This document shows positions 8,424 to 16,020 of a DNA stretch of 64,000 bases, piece after piece. Position numbers and translations under genes: made by a program. The notes below the pieces were generated by a model, which searched no databases, had not been told where the DNA came from, and worked only from the letters and a program-made list of their open reading frames with translations. Each line of letters begins with the position of its first letter. Within the stretch, counting starts at the first letter, position 1. Source of the DNA: Amycolatopsis endophytica (GTDB lineage: Bacteria; Actinomycetota; Actinomycetes; Mycobacteriales; Pseudonocardiaceae); NCBI RefSeq assembly GCF_013410405.1, contig NZ_JACCFK010000001.1, positions 5,022,001-5,086,000 of the forward strand. Direction: 5' to 3'.

Positions 8424-9701
8424 ATGCCCCGGAAACCAGTTGTCTGCCTGGCCGGAACCCTGGACACGAAAGGGACCGAGTACGCCTACGTCCGCGACGC
8501 GCTCGTCGCCGCGGGGGTCGACGTGCTGGTCGTCGATTGCGGAGTGCTCGGCGACCCCTACTTCACACCGGACATCTCCGCATCGGAAGTCGCCGCCCGC
8601 GCCGGCATCGACCTCGACGACTTCACCGCGAGCATCGAAGGCGCGGGTGGCCGCGCGCTGGCGGTCGCCAAGATGAGCGAAGGACTTCGCGGCCTGCTCA
8701 CCGGACTCACCGCCGAGGGACGCATCGACGCGGTCGTCGGACTGGGCGGCACAGGGGGCACCGACCTGCTCAGCGGCGCGCTCAAGAACCTCGACATCGG
8801 TGTTCCCAAGCTCATCGTGTCCACCATGGCCTCCAACAACACCCGCCCTTACATCGGCCATTCCGACATGATGATGATGAACGCGGTCACCGACATCGCC
8901 GGTCTCAACCGCATCTCCAAGCAGATACTGATCAACGCCGCCCATGCCGCGGCCGGCATGGCCAACGGCTACCAGGTCACCAAATCCCACGCCGCGGCCA
9001 GCAAACCCCTGATCGCGATCTCGATGTTCGGCGTGACCACACCGGGCGTCATGCGCATCCGGGAGCAGTTGGAGCGCACCGGTTTCGAGGTCGTCACCTT
9101 CCACGCGGTCGGGGAAGGCGCGGGCATGGAGCACCTCATCGAGAAGGGCGTCATCGACGGCCTGATCGACTTCACCCTGCCCGAGATCCTCAACCATTGG
9201 CACAAGGGCATCTTCGACCCCGGCTGCGAGCGCATGAAAGCCGCCACACGGGCCAGGATTCCGCAGGTCGTGGCCCCCGGTGCGGCCGAGTGCTTCAACT
9301 TCGGCGCGCGGGACACCGTTCCCGCCGAGTTCGACACCGAGGACCGCGACATCATCATCCACAACCCGAACGTCACCTCGCTGCTGGCCACCCCCGACGA
9401 GATGCGCCGCCTCGGTGAGTACATCGCCGACCACGTCAACCGTTCCGCGGGACCGGCCGCGGTCGGGATCCCTCTGGACGGCCTGGACAACTACTTCAAA
9501 CCCGGCAGCCAGTGGCACGGCGTGGACGTCACGCCGTTGCTCGATTCGCTGCGCGCCGGGCTGGACCCCTCGATCGAGGTGATCGAGAAGAACGCCAACA
9601 TCAACGATCCCGAGTTCGCCGACGCCGTGTTCGAGCTGTTCCGGAAGCAGTGGGCACGGCACCGCGAACCGGCGCCGGCCGCTCCCGCGGTGAGCGCCTG
9701 A
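8424..9701 (+). CDS. Tm-1-like ATP-binding domain protein (UPF0261)
   Basis: This 425-residue protein belongs to the UPF0261/Tm-1-like family, related to the N-terminal half of the tomato antiviral protein Tm-1. The signature opening CLAGTLDTKGTEYAYVRD is present, as are VGLGGTGGTDLLSGAL near residue 108 and the STMASNN segment near 135. ATG 8424 follows AAGGAGTTACGCC. Bacterial members have no firmly established reaction and are often found in catabolic clusters beside TIM-barrel partners, which is notable given the nearby BKACE gene. Here it sits in a tight operon between the Mo hydroxylase and the phosphatase, so I infer a role in the same pathway. Confidence 0.87.
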   Translation: MPRKPVVCLAGTLDTKGTEYAYVRDALVAAGVDVLVVDCGVLGDPYFTPDISASEVAARAGIDLDDFTASIEGAGGRALAVAKMSEGLRGLLTGLTAEGRIDAVVGLGGTGGTDLLSGALKNLDIGVPKLIVSTMASNNTRPYIGHSDMMMMNAVTDIAGLNRISKQILINAAHAAAGMANGYQVTKSHAAASKPLIAISMFGVTTPGVMRIREQLERTGFEVVTFHAVGEGAGMEHLIEKGVIDGLIDFTLPEILNHWHKGIFDPGCERMKAATRARIPQVVAPGAAECFNFGARDTVPAEFDTEDRDIIIHNPNVTSLLATPDEMRRLGEYIADHVNRSAGPAAVGIPLDGLDNYFKPGSQWHGVDVTPLLDSLRAGLDPSIEVIEKNANINDPEFADAVFELFRKQWARHREPAPAAPAVSA

Positions 9702-9754
9702 CCACGCGGCTCCGACCGCGACCCGCGACTCCCGACCGACCAGAAGGGATACCC

Positions 9755-10408
9755 ATGCCACGCCTGCTGCTCCTGCGCCACAGCGAAGTCGAATCCCACC
9801 GGGGAGACGTCCCCATCACCGACAAGGGGGTTCGGATCGCCACCGACGTGGGCCGCCACCTCGGGGCCCGAAAGGGCGGCCGGCTGCGGGTCATCAGCGG
9901 TGAGACCCGCCGTGCGAAGGAGACGGCCGCCGCCATTGCCGCCGGGGCCGGTGAGGCCGGTGCCGACGTGGTCGACAGCGGTGTCGCGTTCGCGCTGCGC
10001 AATCCCGACCTGTACCTGGCCGGCGTGCGGGTGGACATGGTCAGCAGCGCCGAGAAGTTCGCGGCTCAAGTCCCCGGTCTCGACGCCGACGACGTCCTGC
10101 GGGTCTCGTTCTTCAAGGAGTGGCTGACCGTGCCGGACAGGGTCGGCTGGTGGGTGGCGCACCCGGATCCGCCGGGGGACACGGCCGTCGCGGTGGCCAC
10201 ACGCATCCGCGCCTTCGTGCGCAGCGTGATCGACCGCCCCGATGACGCGGACCTGATCGTGGCGATCACGCACTCTCCCGTGCTGCGTGCCTGTGCCCTG
10301 GATATCACCGGCACCGACCCCGGCGAGCCGAACTGGGTCTCCGGGATCGAGGCGGAGATCCATCACGACAGGTCGACGACGATGCGTGTCCTGTCCGAAG
10401 CGCCCTGA
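9755..10408 (+). CDS. Histidine phosphatase (phosphoglycerate mutase-like) family protein
   Basis: This 217-residue protein has the branch-1 histidine phosphatase signature in modified form: LLLRHSEVES at the N-terminus (RHS for the usual RHG), then SGETRRAKETA near residue 50 and a second catalytic His in ITHSPVLRA near residue 173. The start at 9755 is preceded by AGAAGGGA. It is the sixth gene of the operon. No phosphorylated intermediate is obvious from the other enzymes, so its target could be a sugar-like or CoA-derived phosphate, or it may have a regulatory role. Confidence 0.8.
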   Translation: MPRLLLLRHSEVESHRGDVPITDKGVRIATDVGRHLGARKGGRLRVISGETRRAKETAAAIAAGAGEAGADVVDSGVAFALRNPDLYLAGVRVDMVSSAEKFAAQVPGLDADDVLRVSFFKEWLTVPDRVGWWVAHPDPPGDTAVAVATRIRAFVRSVIDRPDDADLIVAITHSPVLRACALDITGTDPGEPNWVSGIEAEIHHDRSTTMRVLSEAP

Positions 10409-10460
10409 TCCGGAACATCCCCGCGGACGCCTGTCCCGGGCTCAGAAAAGGAAGCATTCG

Positions 10461-10976
10461 ATGACCGCATCTGTCGTGACGATCCGCGGTCGAACGCCCC
10501 GGGTCTGTCCGACCGCGTGGATCGCTCCCTCGGCCACGGTCGTCGGCGACGTGGCGGTCGGGCCGGGTACGGGCGTCTTCTATGGAGCGGTCCTGCGGGC
10601 GGATTGGGAAACGATCACCGTCGGCGCCGGGAGCAACATCCAGGACTGCGCCGTCGTCCACGCCGACCCCGGTTTCCCGGCGCGGGTCGGGAACCGGGTC
10701 AGCGTCGGTCACGGAGCGGTCCTGCACGGTTGCCGCATCGAGGACGGCTGCCTGATCGGTATGAACGCCACCGTGCTCAACGGCGCGGTCGTCGGCGCGC
10801 AGTCGCTGGTCGCGGCCAATGTGCTCGTCCCGCAAGGAGCAGTCATCCCGCCGCGCTCGCTGGTGGTCGGCGTCCCCGGCCGGGTACGCAGGCAGCTCAC
10901 CGAAGCCGAGATCGAAGACTGCGCCACCACTGCGGCGAGGTATCAGGAACTGCTCGCCTCCTACCTCGCGTTGTGA
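10461..10976 (+). CDS. Gamma carbonic anhydrase-like hexapeptide-repeat protein
   Basis: This 171-residue left-handed beta-helix protein has repeated hexapeptide units (VGDVAV, GPGTGV, VGAGSN and so on). Three histidines are placed as in gamma carbonic anhydrases: H67 (VVHADPG), H84 (SVGHGAV) and H89 (LHGCRI). AAAAGGAAG precedes ATG 10461. Relatives include YrdA/PaaY/CaiE proteins, several of which are metal-dependent CoA thioesterases of catabolic operons. A PaaY-like housekeeping thioesterase role would fit the BKACE link to CoA chemistry (inference). It is the last gene of the operon. Confidence 0.87.
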   Translation: MTASVVTIRGRTPRVCPTAWIAPSATVVGDVAVGPGTGVFYGAVLRADWETITVGAGSNIQDCAVVHADPGFPARVGNRVSVGHGAVLHGCRIEDGCLIGMNATVLNGAVVGAQSLVAANVLVPQGAVIPPRSLVVGVPGRVRRQLTEAEIEDCATTAARYQELLASYLAL

Positions 10977-11339
10977 CCGCCCTGACGCGGTGACGAGCGC
11001 ACCGCCCGGCGCGGGGTGTCCGGCCCACGACGGTGGTTCGGGCCGCAACCCGCAGCGAGTGTCACGACCGACAGCTGCCCGGCCGGAACCGCGGCGACCT
11101 GACGCGCGGTGGAGTCGGTCAGGTGCACCGGGACCACCGTCGTCCGCACGTTCGGCGGTGTCGGCGCTCACGCGGCCGCCAAGGGGCAACGGGGTCGTGT
11201 GGCCGACGGAAGCCGGCGAGCGATTCGCCGGATTTCGGGCGGTGGGCCGCCCCCGTTGTCCAACGCCTGCGACTCCGCCACCCGGAAGCGCGCGGTGCCC
11301 GTCGTGGTCGTCTCCGGACTGTCCACTGCACGGTCGCAC
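10977..11339. other. Gene-free stretch
   Basis: All frames here give Arg/Pro/Gly-rich translations without recognisable domains. I see no clear terminator hairpin or promoter. It separates the Mo-hydroxylase operon from a decayed hydrolase. Confidence 0.5.
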
Positions 11340-11660
11340 GCCGTGGTCGGTGACCCCTACGACCCGGCGGCCTGCTTCGCCACGTTCGCGGGCAGCCGGT
11401 CGCGTTCGCGCAACTGGTGTTGCTCGGCGGACCCGTCGCGGGCCGCCTGCCCGATCGTGATGATCCACGGAGGAGGGCTGACGGGTCTGCGCTGGGAGTC
11501 CACCCCGGACGGATGCCCCGGCCGGGCGGACTTCTTCGCTCAGCGCGGGTTCCCCACCCATGTTCGCCAGGTTCGGCCGCCGCCGGGCAGGGGTTGCCCG
11601 GACGTGAGTTCCTCGGAAGCGCGGGAGTCGATACTGACCACATCCGGCTTGAGGAGGCCG
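11340..11660 (+). pseudogene. Decayed alpha/beta hydrolase fragment
   Basis: The + strand frame that passes through 11450 contains CPIVMIHGGGLTGLRWES, then TPDG and ADFFAQRGFPTHV. This is the oxyanion-hole and early core region of an alpha/beta hydrolase family typically written PIVMIHGGGxTGxxWxxTPDGRxGWADFFxxRGY. The preceding strand (QLVLLGG) lies in another frame, and the expected VVDQPGRG continuation appears only as a scrambled HVRQVRPPPGRG. No nucleophile elbow follows before 11885. At least one frameshift and loss of the C-terminal two-thirds are needed to explain it. Confidence 0.6.
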
Positions 11661-11887
11661 GAGTGACGCCGTTGCCGCCCGGACCGATGACGGGATGGGA
11701 CCCGAGAGCTGACCGGCCGAGGCGATTCGAGCCACCCGCGTGGTCCGGTCAGACGTCCGCGGCCCGCCGGGGGTGCGCACCCATCGGTCCGAGTCGTTTC
11801 CCGGTCGAGGGGGCGATACGGTGGCGTGGTGCGGCCGGCCCCGGAACACCCCCGACCATCCGCCCCGGAGCCGCGCAGGCGACCTCG

Positions 11888-12703
11888 TTACAGCGTGCCC
11901 TCCGCGGCGGCTTGGTGAACGCTGCGAATGACGGGCCGGAAGCCGAGCTCCCGCGCGAGAGTTCCGTCGACGTGCCCCTTCCACGGGTTCTGCAACGGCT
12001 CGGCGGACTCCTGGTATCCGGCGCCGACGATGCGGGCGATTTCGTAGACCGTCGTGGGGGCGTCGTCGGAGAGGTTGACGACGCGGCCGTCCATCGCGCC
12101 GGTCAGCGCGAGCAGTATCGCGGTTGCGATGTCGCGGTGGTGGATGAGACTCATCGTCGCCGCGGGGTGCCAGCCCCATGAGCCCAGCAGCTGTGGCGCG
12201 GACTGCAGGTGGCCGTCCGCGTCGCCGTAGACGAAGGCGAATCGCAGGACGCTCCACGCCAATCCGCTTTCGCGCAGGAGGCGCTCCGCGACGATCTTGC
12301 TCGCCGGGTAGGGCTGTCGGGCGTTCGCCGGATCGTCCTCGCGGGCCGGCCGTGACAGGTCCTCGTCGTAGACGAGGTTGGTGCTGGCCATGATGACGCG
12401 CGCTCGGGGAGCGTGGATCAGCGCGGCCTCGATGAGGTTCCTCGTGCCCGCGACGTTCACCTGCTCGATCAGCTCGGGTTCGGGAGTGCGCAGGACCGCG
12501 GCGAGGTGGATGATCGCGGAGACGCCCTCGACCGCTTCGGGTAGCGTCGCCGGTTCGAGCAGATCGCCCTCGACGGGCGTCACGCCCGCCGGGAGTTCCT
12601 TGCCCGCGCGGACGAGCGCGCGGCACTCGATGCCCGCGTCGACGAGGCGGCGGAGCAGGCGGGTGCCCACCAGGCCGGTTCCGCCGGTGATGAGGACCGT
12701 CAT
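11888..12703 (-). CDS. NAD(P)-dependent epimerase/dehydratase family protein
   Basis: This is a 271-residue extended SDR. It has an N-terminal Rossmann motif GGTGLVGTRLL, an IIHLAAVL strand near residue 66, an ASTNLVYDED segment near 106 (the Ser/Thr region) and the catalytic YPASK near 130. ATG 12703 overlaps the stop of the upstream MarR gene by 4 bases, so the two are co-transcribed and the MarR protein probably controls it. The substrate (sugar nucleotide, steroid or small carbonyl) is not predictable. Confidence 0.88.
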   Translation of the reverse strand: MTVLITGGTGLVGTRLLRRLVDAGIECRALVRAGKELPAGVTPVEGDLLEPATLPEAVEGVSAIIHLAAVLRTPEPELIEQVNVAGTRNLIEAALIHAPRARVIMASTNLVYDEDLSRPAREDDPANARQPYPASKIVAERLLRESGLAWSVLRFAFVYGDADGHLQSAPQLLGSWGWHPAATMSLIHHRDIATAILLALTGAMDGRVVNLSDDAPTTVYEIARIVGAGYQESAEPLQNPWKGHVDGTLARELGFRPVIRSVHQAAAEGTL

Positions 12704-13164
12704 GATTCGTTTCCCTTCGGAAAGAGGCTGGTGAGCCTGCCGGTCGCCACGCGCAGTACGCGGGTGGTCGTCTCGATGTCGCGTTGCGGGACGCCGTCGA
12801 ACGCCGTCTGGAGGATCAGAGCGATCGGATCGGGTAACTGACGCCAGAGGGCGGCGCCGGCAGGGGTGGCGGTCAGCACCTTCTGGCGCTGATCGGCGGC
12901 ATCGGGCGTCTGCGTGACCAGGCCCTTGCGGACAAGGGCGGCCACGACGCCCGTGAGCGTCGCCCGCTCGATCCGGAGCATGCGCCCGAGGTCGCGTTGC
13001 GAGGTCGGCCCCACGGTCATGAGCTGGTGCATGACGTACCACTGCGTCGGGCCGAGGTCGAACGGGCGAAGAACCGACTCCATCACGACCCGGGTCGCGA
13101 GGTAGTACTTCTTCGCCCACGCGCCCGCGGACTGGTGCTCGGGATCCGCCTGGTTGTTAGCCAC
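12700..13164 (-). CDS. MarR family transcriptional regulator
   Basis: This 154-residue winged-helix regulator has the MarR layout: an N-terminal dimer helix, TSQRDLGRMLRIERATLTG (helix-turn-helix, residues about 53-71), the wing DAADQRQKVL near 88, and C-terminal dimerisation helices. It uses a GTG start at 13164. A palindrome CCTAGC-N7-GCTAGG begins at the start codon and extends upstream, suggesting direct autorepression. It heads a two-gene operon with the epimerase. The inducer is unknown. Confidence 0.9.
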   Translation of the reverse strand: MANNQADPEHQSAGAWAKKYYLATRVVMESVLRPFDLGPTQWYVMHQLMTVGPTSQRDLGRMLRIERATLTGVVAALVRKGLVTQTPDAADQRQKVLTATPAGAALWRQLPDPIALILQTAFDGVPQRDIETTTRVLRVATGRLTSLFPKGNES

Positions 13165-13182
13165 CTAGCAAATATAGCTAGG
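13164..13182. promoter_or_regulatory. Putative MarR auto-operator
   Basis: CCTAGC at 13164-13169 and GCTAGG at 13177-13182 form a perfect 6-bp inverted repeat around AAATATA. A further CGCCTAAC/GTTAG pair lies just outside. It covers the translation start and probable promoter of the MarR gene, the usual position for MarR autoregulation. Confidence 0.6.
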
Positions 13183-13496
13183 CGCCTAACGAAATGTCAA
13201 GCCCGTGCTTCTCGGTCCGGACCCGCGGGGTGAGCAGCCGGGCTGCCGCGTCGAGCGGGGAACGGGAGACGATCGGGCAACGATCGAGAACACGCGGGAT
13301 GGCGTGCTCGCAGCCAGGCGCGGGTTGGAGAAGCGGTTCACGTTCCACTACCGGATCACCGACGACGAGGACGCCGTCGCCGGGACGCACGACATCCGCC
13401 TGCCGCCGGCCGGGTCGCGGGCGAGCGGTCGGCCTGGCCGTCGACGGGTGAGCGCCGTCGTCCGAGAACGACCGGCTACTGCCGGGCGGCCGGTCA
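13183..13496. other. Gene-free stretch with a possible HNH-like coding relic
   Basis: No complete gene is seen. On the + strand, about 13270-13400, one frame gives ATIENTRDGVLAARRGLEK followed shortly by FTFHYRITDDEDA. This faintly resembles the C-terminal part of an HNH-type endonuclease (ENxxNGxLLxAxL). There is no H-N-H core and no plausible start, so I record it only as possible decayed coding DNA. Confidence 0.25.
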
Positions 13497-14026
13497 TCAG
13501 GCGTTCGCCGCGGTGGCGAAGCTGACCCGGACCGGGCCGAGGGGATCGCCCAGACAGTCGCGGCCGGTGCCCCGCGAGACGAGTTCGGTGCCGCGGTGGA
13601 GCTGCATCTCGACGTCGGCCGGTTCGACGTCGCCGAGTGCCTCACGGGTGTCGCCGAGGACGAACAGGCCGGAGGAGGCGTTGTCGGCGACGGTGTCGAC
13701 GACGGTGATGTCCCAGCCGGCGATCCGGCTGTCGACGATCTCCAGGGCCGGGGCGAGGAAGGCGGTGGCCGCCCGGACGTCGGCGACCGAACAGGCGGGG
13801 CCGGGCAGGTCGGCCCCGAGGATCCGCGCGATTTCCGCCTCCACCTTGGGCTGCGCCCGGCCAGGCGGTGCCCGGCCGCGAGCTGCCGCTCGGTGTGCAG
13901 GCGCTGGACTTCGTAGGCGGCGTCGATGTCGCCCACGGCGAACAGGTCACGGACCGGCGGGCAGGGGATGCCGGTGCGGGCAGCGGTGGCCAGCGCCTCC
14001 GCCGCCTTGAGGAGGTGGGCAGTCAA
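13497..14026 (-). pseudogene. 2-keto-4-pentenoate hydratase (MhpD-like), internally deleted
   Basis: The C-terminal half is intact in one frame from EAEIARILGADLPGP to the stop at 13497, with family motifs VVDTVADNASSG and VSFATAANA-type ends. The N-terminal part lies in another frame: TTG 14026 with GGAGG upstream, then LTAHLLKAAEALATA and AAYEVQRLHTERQ up to AGHRLAGR. The central segment that normally carries GLTS and the metal-site residues (about 35-45 codons) is missing. The junction falls at a repeated GCCCGGCC and shifts the frame. The family hydrates 2-hydroxypentadienoate after meta-cleavage, so the pathway is broken at this copy. Confidence 0.72.
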
Positions 14027-14070
14027 GGGATCTACCTCCGGAGGGGGCGGACGCGGACCGGTTCGCCCGG

Positions 14071-14709
14071 CTACGCCGCGGTGACGGCCTCGCCGGTGCA
14101 CACGGAGTGCACCGCGGTGTCGAGCGCGTGGCGATGCAGGGCGTCGAGCCGCTCCAGGACCGTCGCCGAACCGGTGGCCAAGGCGAGCTGGACCGTGCAC
14201 GGGACGCGCGAGCCACGCACCTCCTGCGTGGCCTTGAGCTGACCGAGCAGCTCCGTGGTCAGCCGGTCAAGCCGCGTGCGGATCTGTCCCAGGTCGGGGC
14301 GGGTGGTGGGAGCTTCGTCCGGGCGGGCCGTCCACCGCGCGAACAGTCCGCTCTGCACCACCTTGCTCGCCGTGATCTGGTCCCGGAAGAAGGCCGCCGC
14401 CGACTCCGGGTCCAGGCCGAGCGTGCCGGCCTGCTGCCGTACCTGGTCGAGCACTTGCTGTTCACGGGCGGGGTCGTCGATCGGCGAGTTCGTGCCGAAC
14501 TTGGACGCCGCCACGTCGTCGCTCACCCGAAGGCGTTCGACGACGAGGTCGGTCAACGTGCCGAGCCTGCCGAGCGCCTTGTGGGAGGTGGGAGCACCGT
14601 CGACGGGCGTGTTCGCGGCCGCGGCCGGGGCAACGGTCACCGACATCGCACCGGCCACCGTCAGGGCGGTGACCGCGACGCCACGAGCGACTCTGCCGTG
14701 CTTGCTCAC
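14071..14709 (-). CDS. Secreted chorismate mutase, AroQ gamma type
   Basis: This 212-residue protein has a Sec signal peptide (HGRVARGVAVTALTVAG, cleaved around AAAA near residue 33). The all-helical mature part matches exported chorismate mutases of the Mycobacterium *MtCM type, with LVVERLRVSDDVAASKF, DPAREQQVLDQVR, FFRDQITASKVVQ and a C-terminal half including CTVQLA (C-x-C pair for a disulfide). GTG 14709 is chosen with GAGGCAAG upstream and overlaps the SDR stop. It converts chorismate to prephenate outside the cytoplasm; the purpose is unclear. Its linkage to the SDR seems incidental but is co-transcriptional. Confidence 0.85.
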   Translation of the reverse strand: MSKHGRVARGVAVTALTVAGAMSVTVAPAAAANTPVDGAPTSHKALGRLGTLTDLVVERLRVSDDVAASKFGTNSPIDDPAREQQVLDQVRQQAGTLGLDPESAAAFFRDQITASKVVQSGLFARWTARPDEAPTTRPDLGQIRTRLDRLTTELLGQLKATQEVRGSRVPCTVQLALATGSATVLERLDALHRHALDTAVHSVCTGEAVTAA

Positions 14710-15662
14710 TTGCTTGCCTCGCTTTTCCGGATGGGATCGGACAGGTAGGCGACCTTGGTCAGCCGCTCGGATGCTTCCCACAACCGCCGCTGCAAGTCGG
14801 CGTCGTGGGCCAGTTCGCTCGTGGTGACCGGCTCGGGATGGCCGGTGCGCCCGCGCGGGCCGTAGTAGTCGCCACCCCGCGCCCGCGGGTCCGTGGCGGC
14901 CCGCAGTGGCCCCAGCGCTCCCTTCGCCGCGCTCTGGGACAGCGTGAGCGCGAGCGGGTTCACGCTGGGTTTGAGCGCGGCCCGGACCACCCAGTGCATG
15001 TCACGCCCGCCGTCGGTCCGCGCGAGCCCGGGATGCCCGGCCACCGAGATGGTGCGCGCGCCGGCGGCTCGAAGGCGACGGTCCAGCTCGTGGCTGAAGA
15101 GCAGGTTGGCCAGCTTCGCGCGGTTGTAGGCCGGCATGAACCGGTAGGCGGCGCCGGGCTCGGGATCGAGGTCGGCGGGGTCGATCGTGCCCTGCCGGTG
15201 CCCGTTGCTGCTGACGGTCACCACCCTGGATCCGGGCGTTCCGGTCAGCAGGTCCAGGACCAGACCGGTGAACGCGAACGGGCCGAGGTGGTTGACGGCG
15301 ATGGTCGACTCGAAGCCGTCCTCGCTGACCGAGTACCGCACGCGGAAGCCACCGGCGTTGTTCACGAGCAGGTCGAAGCCGTCGTACTCGTCGTGCAGCC
15401 GCCGGGCGGCGGCGCGAACCGACTTGAGCGAGGCGAGGTCCAGCGCAAGGGTGCGGACCGTGGCGCCGGGTGCGCCGGCCCTGATCCGGTCGGCCGCGGC
15501 GGCCGCCTTGCCCGGGTCGCGGCAGGCGAGCACGACGGAGGCGCCGCGCCGGGCGAGCCCGGCGGCGATCGCGAAGCCCAGCCCGGTGTTGGCGCCCGTG
15601 ACCACCGCTGTCCGGCCTTGCTGCCCGGGGATGTCGTCGGCGGACCAGCGTTTCCGTGTCAC
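14706..15662 (-). CDS. Short-chain dehydrogenase (retinol dehydrogenase-like)
   Basis: This 318-residue SDR has VVTGANTGLGFAIA (cofactor loop), LVNNAGG near residue 97, VVTVSSNGH near 147 with the catalytic Ser, and YNRAK near 178. Its length and layout resemble the WW-oxidoreductase/retinol dehydrogenase group common in actinobacteria. It starts with GTG, overlapping by 4 bases a possible 64-residue leader ORF. It lies downstream of an operator copy (15878-15898) shared with the 17326, 21230 and 21590 units, so it is probably part of the same aromatic catabolic regulon. Confidence 0.88.
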   Translation of the reverse strand: MTRKRWSADDIPGQQGRTAVVTGANTGLGFAIAAGLARRGASVVLACRDPGKAAAAADRIRAGAPGATVRTLALDLASLKSVRAAARRLHDEYDGFDLLVNNAGGFRVRYSVSEDGFESTIAVNHLGPFAFTGLVLDLLTGTPGSRVVTVSSNGHRQGTIDPADLDPEPGAAYRFMPAYNRAKLANLLFSHELDRRLRAAGARTISVAGHPGLARTDGGRDMHWVVRAALKPSVNPLALTLSQSAAKGALGPLRAATDPRARGGDYYGPRGRTGHPEPVTTSELAHDADLQRRLWEASERLTKVAYLSDPIRKSEASK

Positions 15663-15853
15663 GAGTACGCCTTCCGTGCGACGCGGCCGCGGTTCGTGCC
15701 CGCCCGCTCGGCGAACGGCACCCGTTGATCGAGTGGCCTGCTCCCGGTCGGATCCGGTGTCAGGCGCCTCGACCCGGCCGGCGGCGGCAGAGGCCGTGCG
15801 GAGCGAAATCCCGGTCGCGGGGGCAGGAGGCTGGCGGTCCCGATGCTGTTCAC
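15659..15853 (-). CDS. Possible 64-residue leader ORF coupled to the SDR gene
   Basis: A GTG at 15853 with GGGGAG seven bases upstream opens a 64-codon frame (starts VNSIGTASLL, ends RGRVARKAYS). It stops in a GTGA overlap with the SDR start. It is the first frame after the 15878-15898 operator. The protein is Pro/Arg-rich and unlike anything I recognise. It may be a small protein, a leader whose translation feeds the SDR start, or just the 5' untranslated region. Confidence 0.35.
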   Translation of the reverse strand: MNSIGTASLLPPRPGFRSARPLPPPAGSRRLTPDPTGSRPLDQRVPFAERAGTNRGRVARKAYS

Positions 15854-15877
15854 AGATCTCCCCTCGATCTCAGTGTT

Positions 15878-15898
15878 GTATGTAGTGATCACTCTAGC
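15878..15898. promoter_or_regulatory. Operator copy 1 of the TAGAGTGA-type regulon
   Basis: GTATGTAGTGATCACTCTAGC contains the perfect palindrome AGTGATCACT at 15884-15893; read on the minus strand it is GCTAGAGTGATCACTACATAC. It precedes the leader ORF and SDR transcript on the minus strand. The same element occurs at 17287, 21289 and 21479, always just upstream of a catabolic gene. (Twenty-one bases are described here; the sequence itself is at the stated positions.). Confidence 0.65.
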
Positions 15899-15918
15899 CC
15901 AGACGCGAACGGAAGGGT

Positions 15919-15982
15919 AGAACGTTCGGTCTTGACATGTGTCGGTGCACTGGTCATAGTGGAACTGGATAGAACGTTCGGT
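15919..15982 (+). promoter_or_regulatory. ohr promoter with twin AGAACGTTCGGT operators
   Basis: AGAACGTTCGGT lies at 15919-15930 and again at 15971-15982, exactly 52 bp centre to centre. A perfect TTGACA -35 starts 2 bases after the first copy (15932-15937), and CATAGT at 15955-15960 is a good -10 with a 17-bp spacer. The second copy starts 10 bases after the -10, over the likely start point. The same arrangement recurs at 30664-30727. A repressor on both boxes would silence the promoter. Confidence 0.75.
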
Positions 15983-16020
15983 ATCGCGGCCTCGGCCGCG
16001 CGTGAGGAAGGACCTCTGCC

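Noticed and set aside
13183..13496. HNH endonuclease gene
   Set aside because: Only a weak C-terminal resemblance, no HNH core and no start, so it is listed as gene-free.
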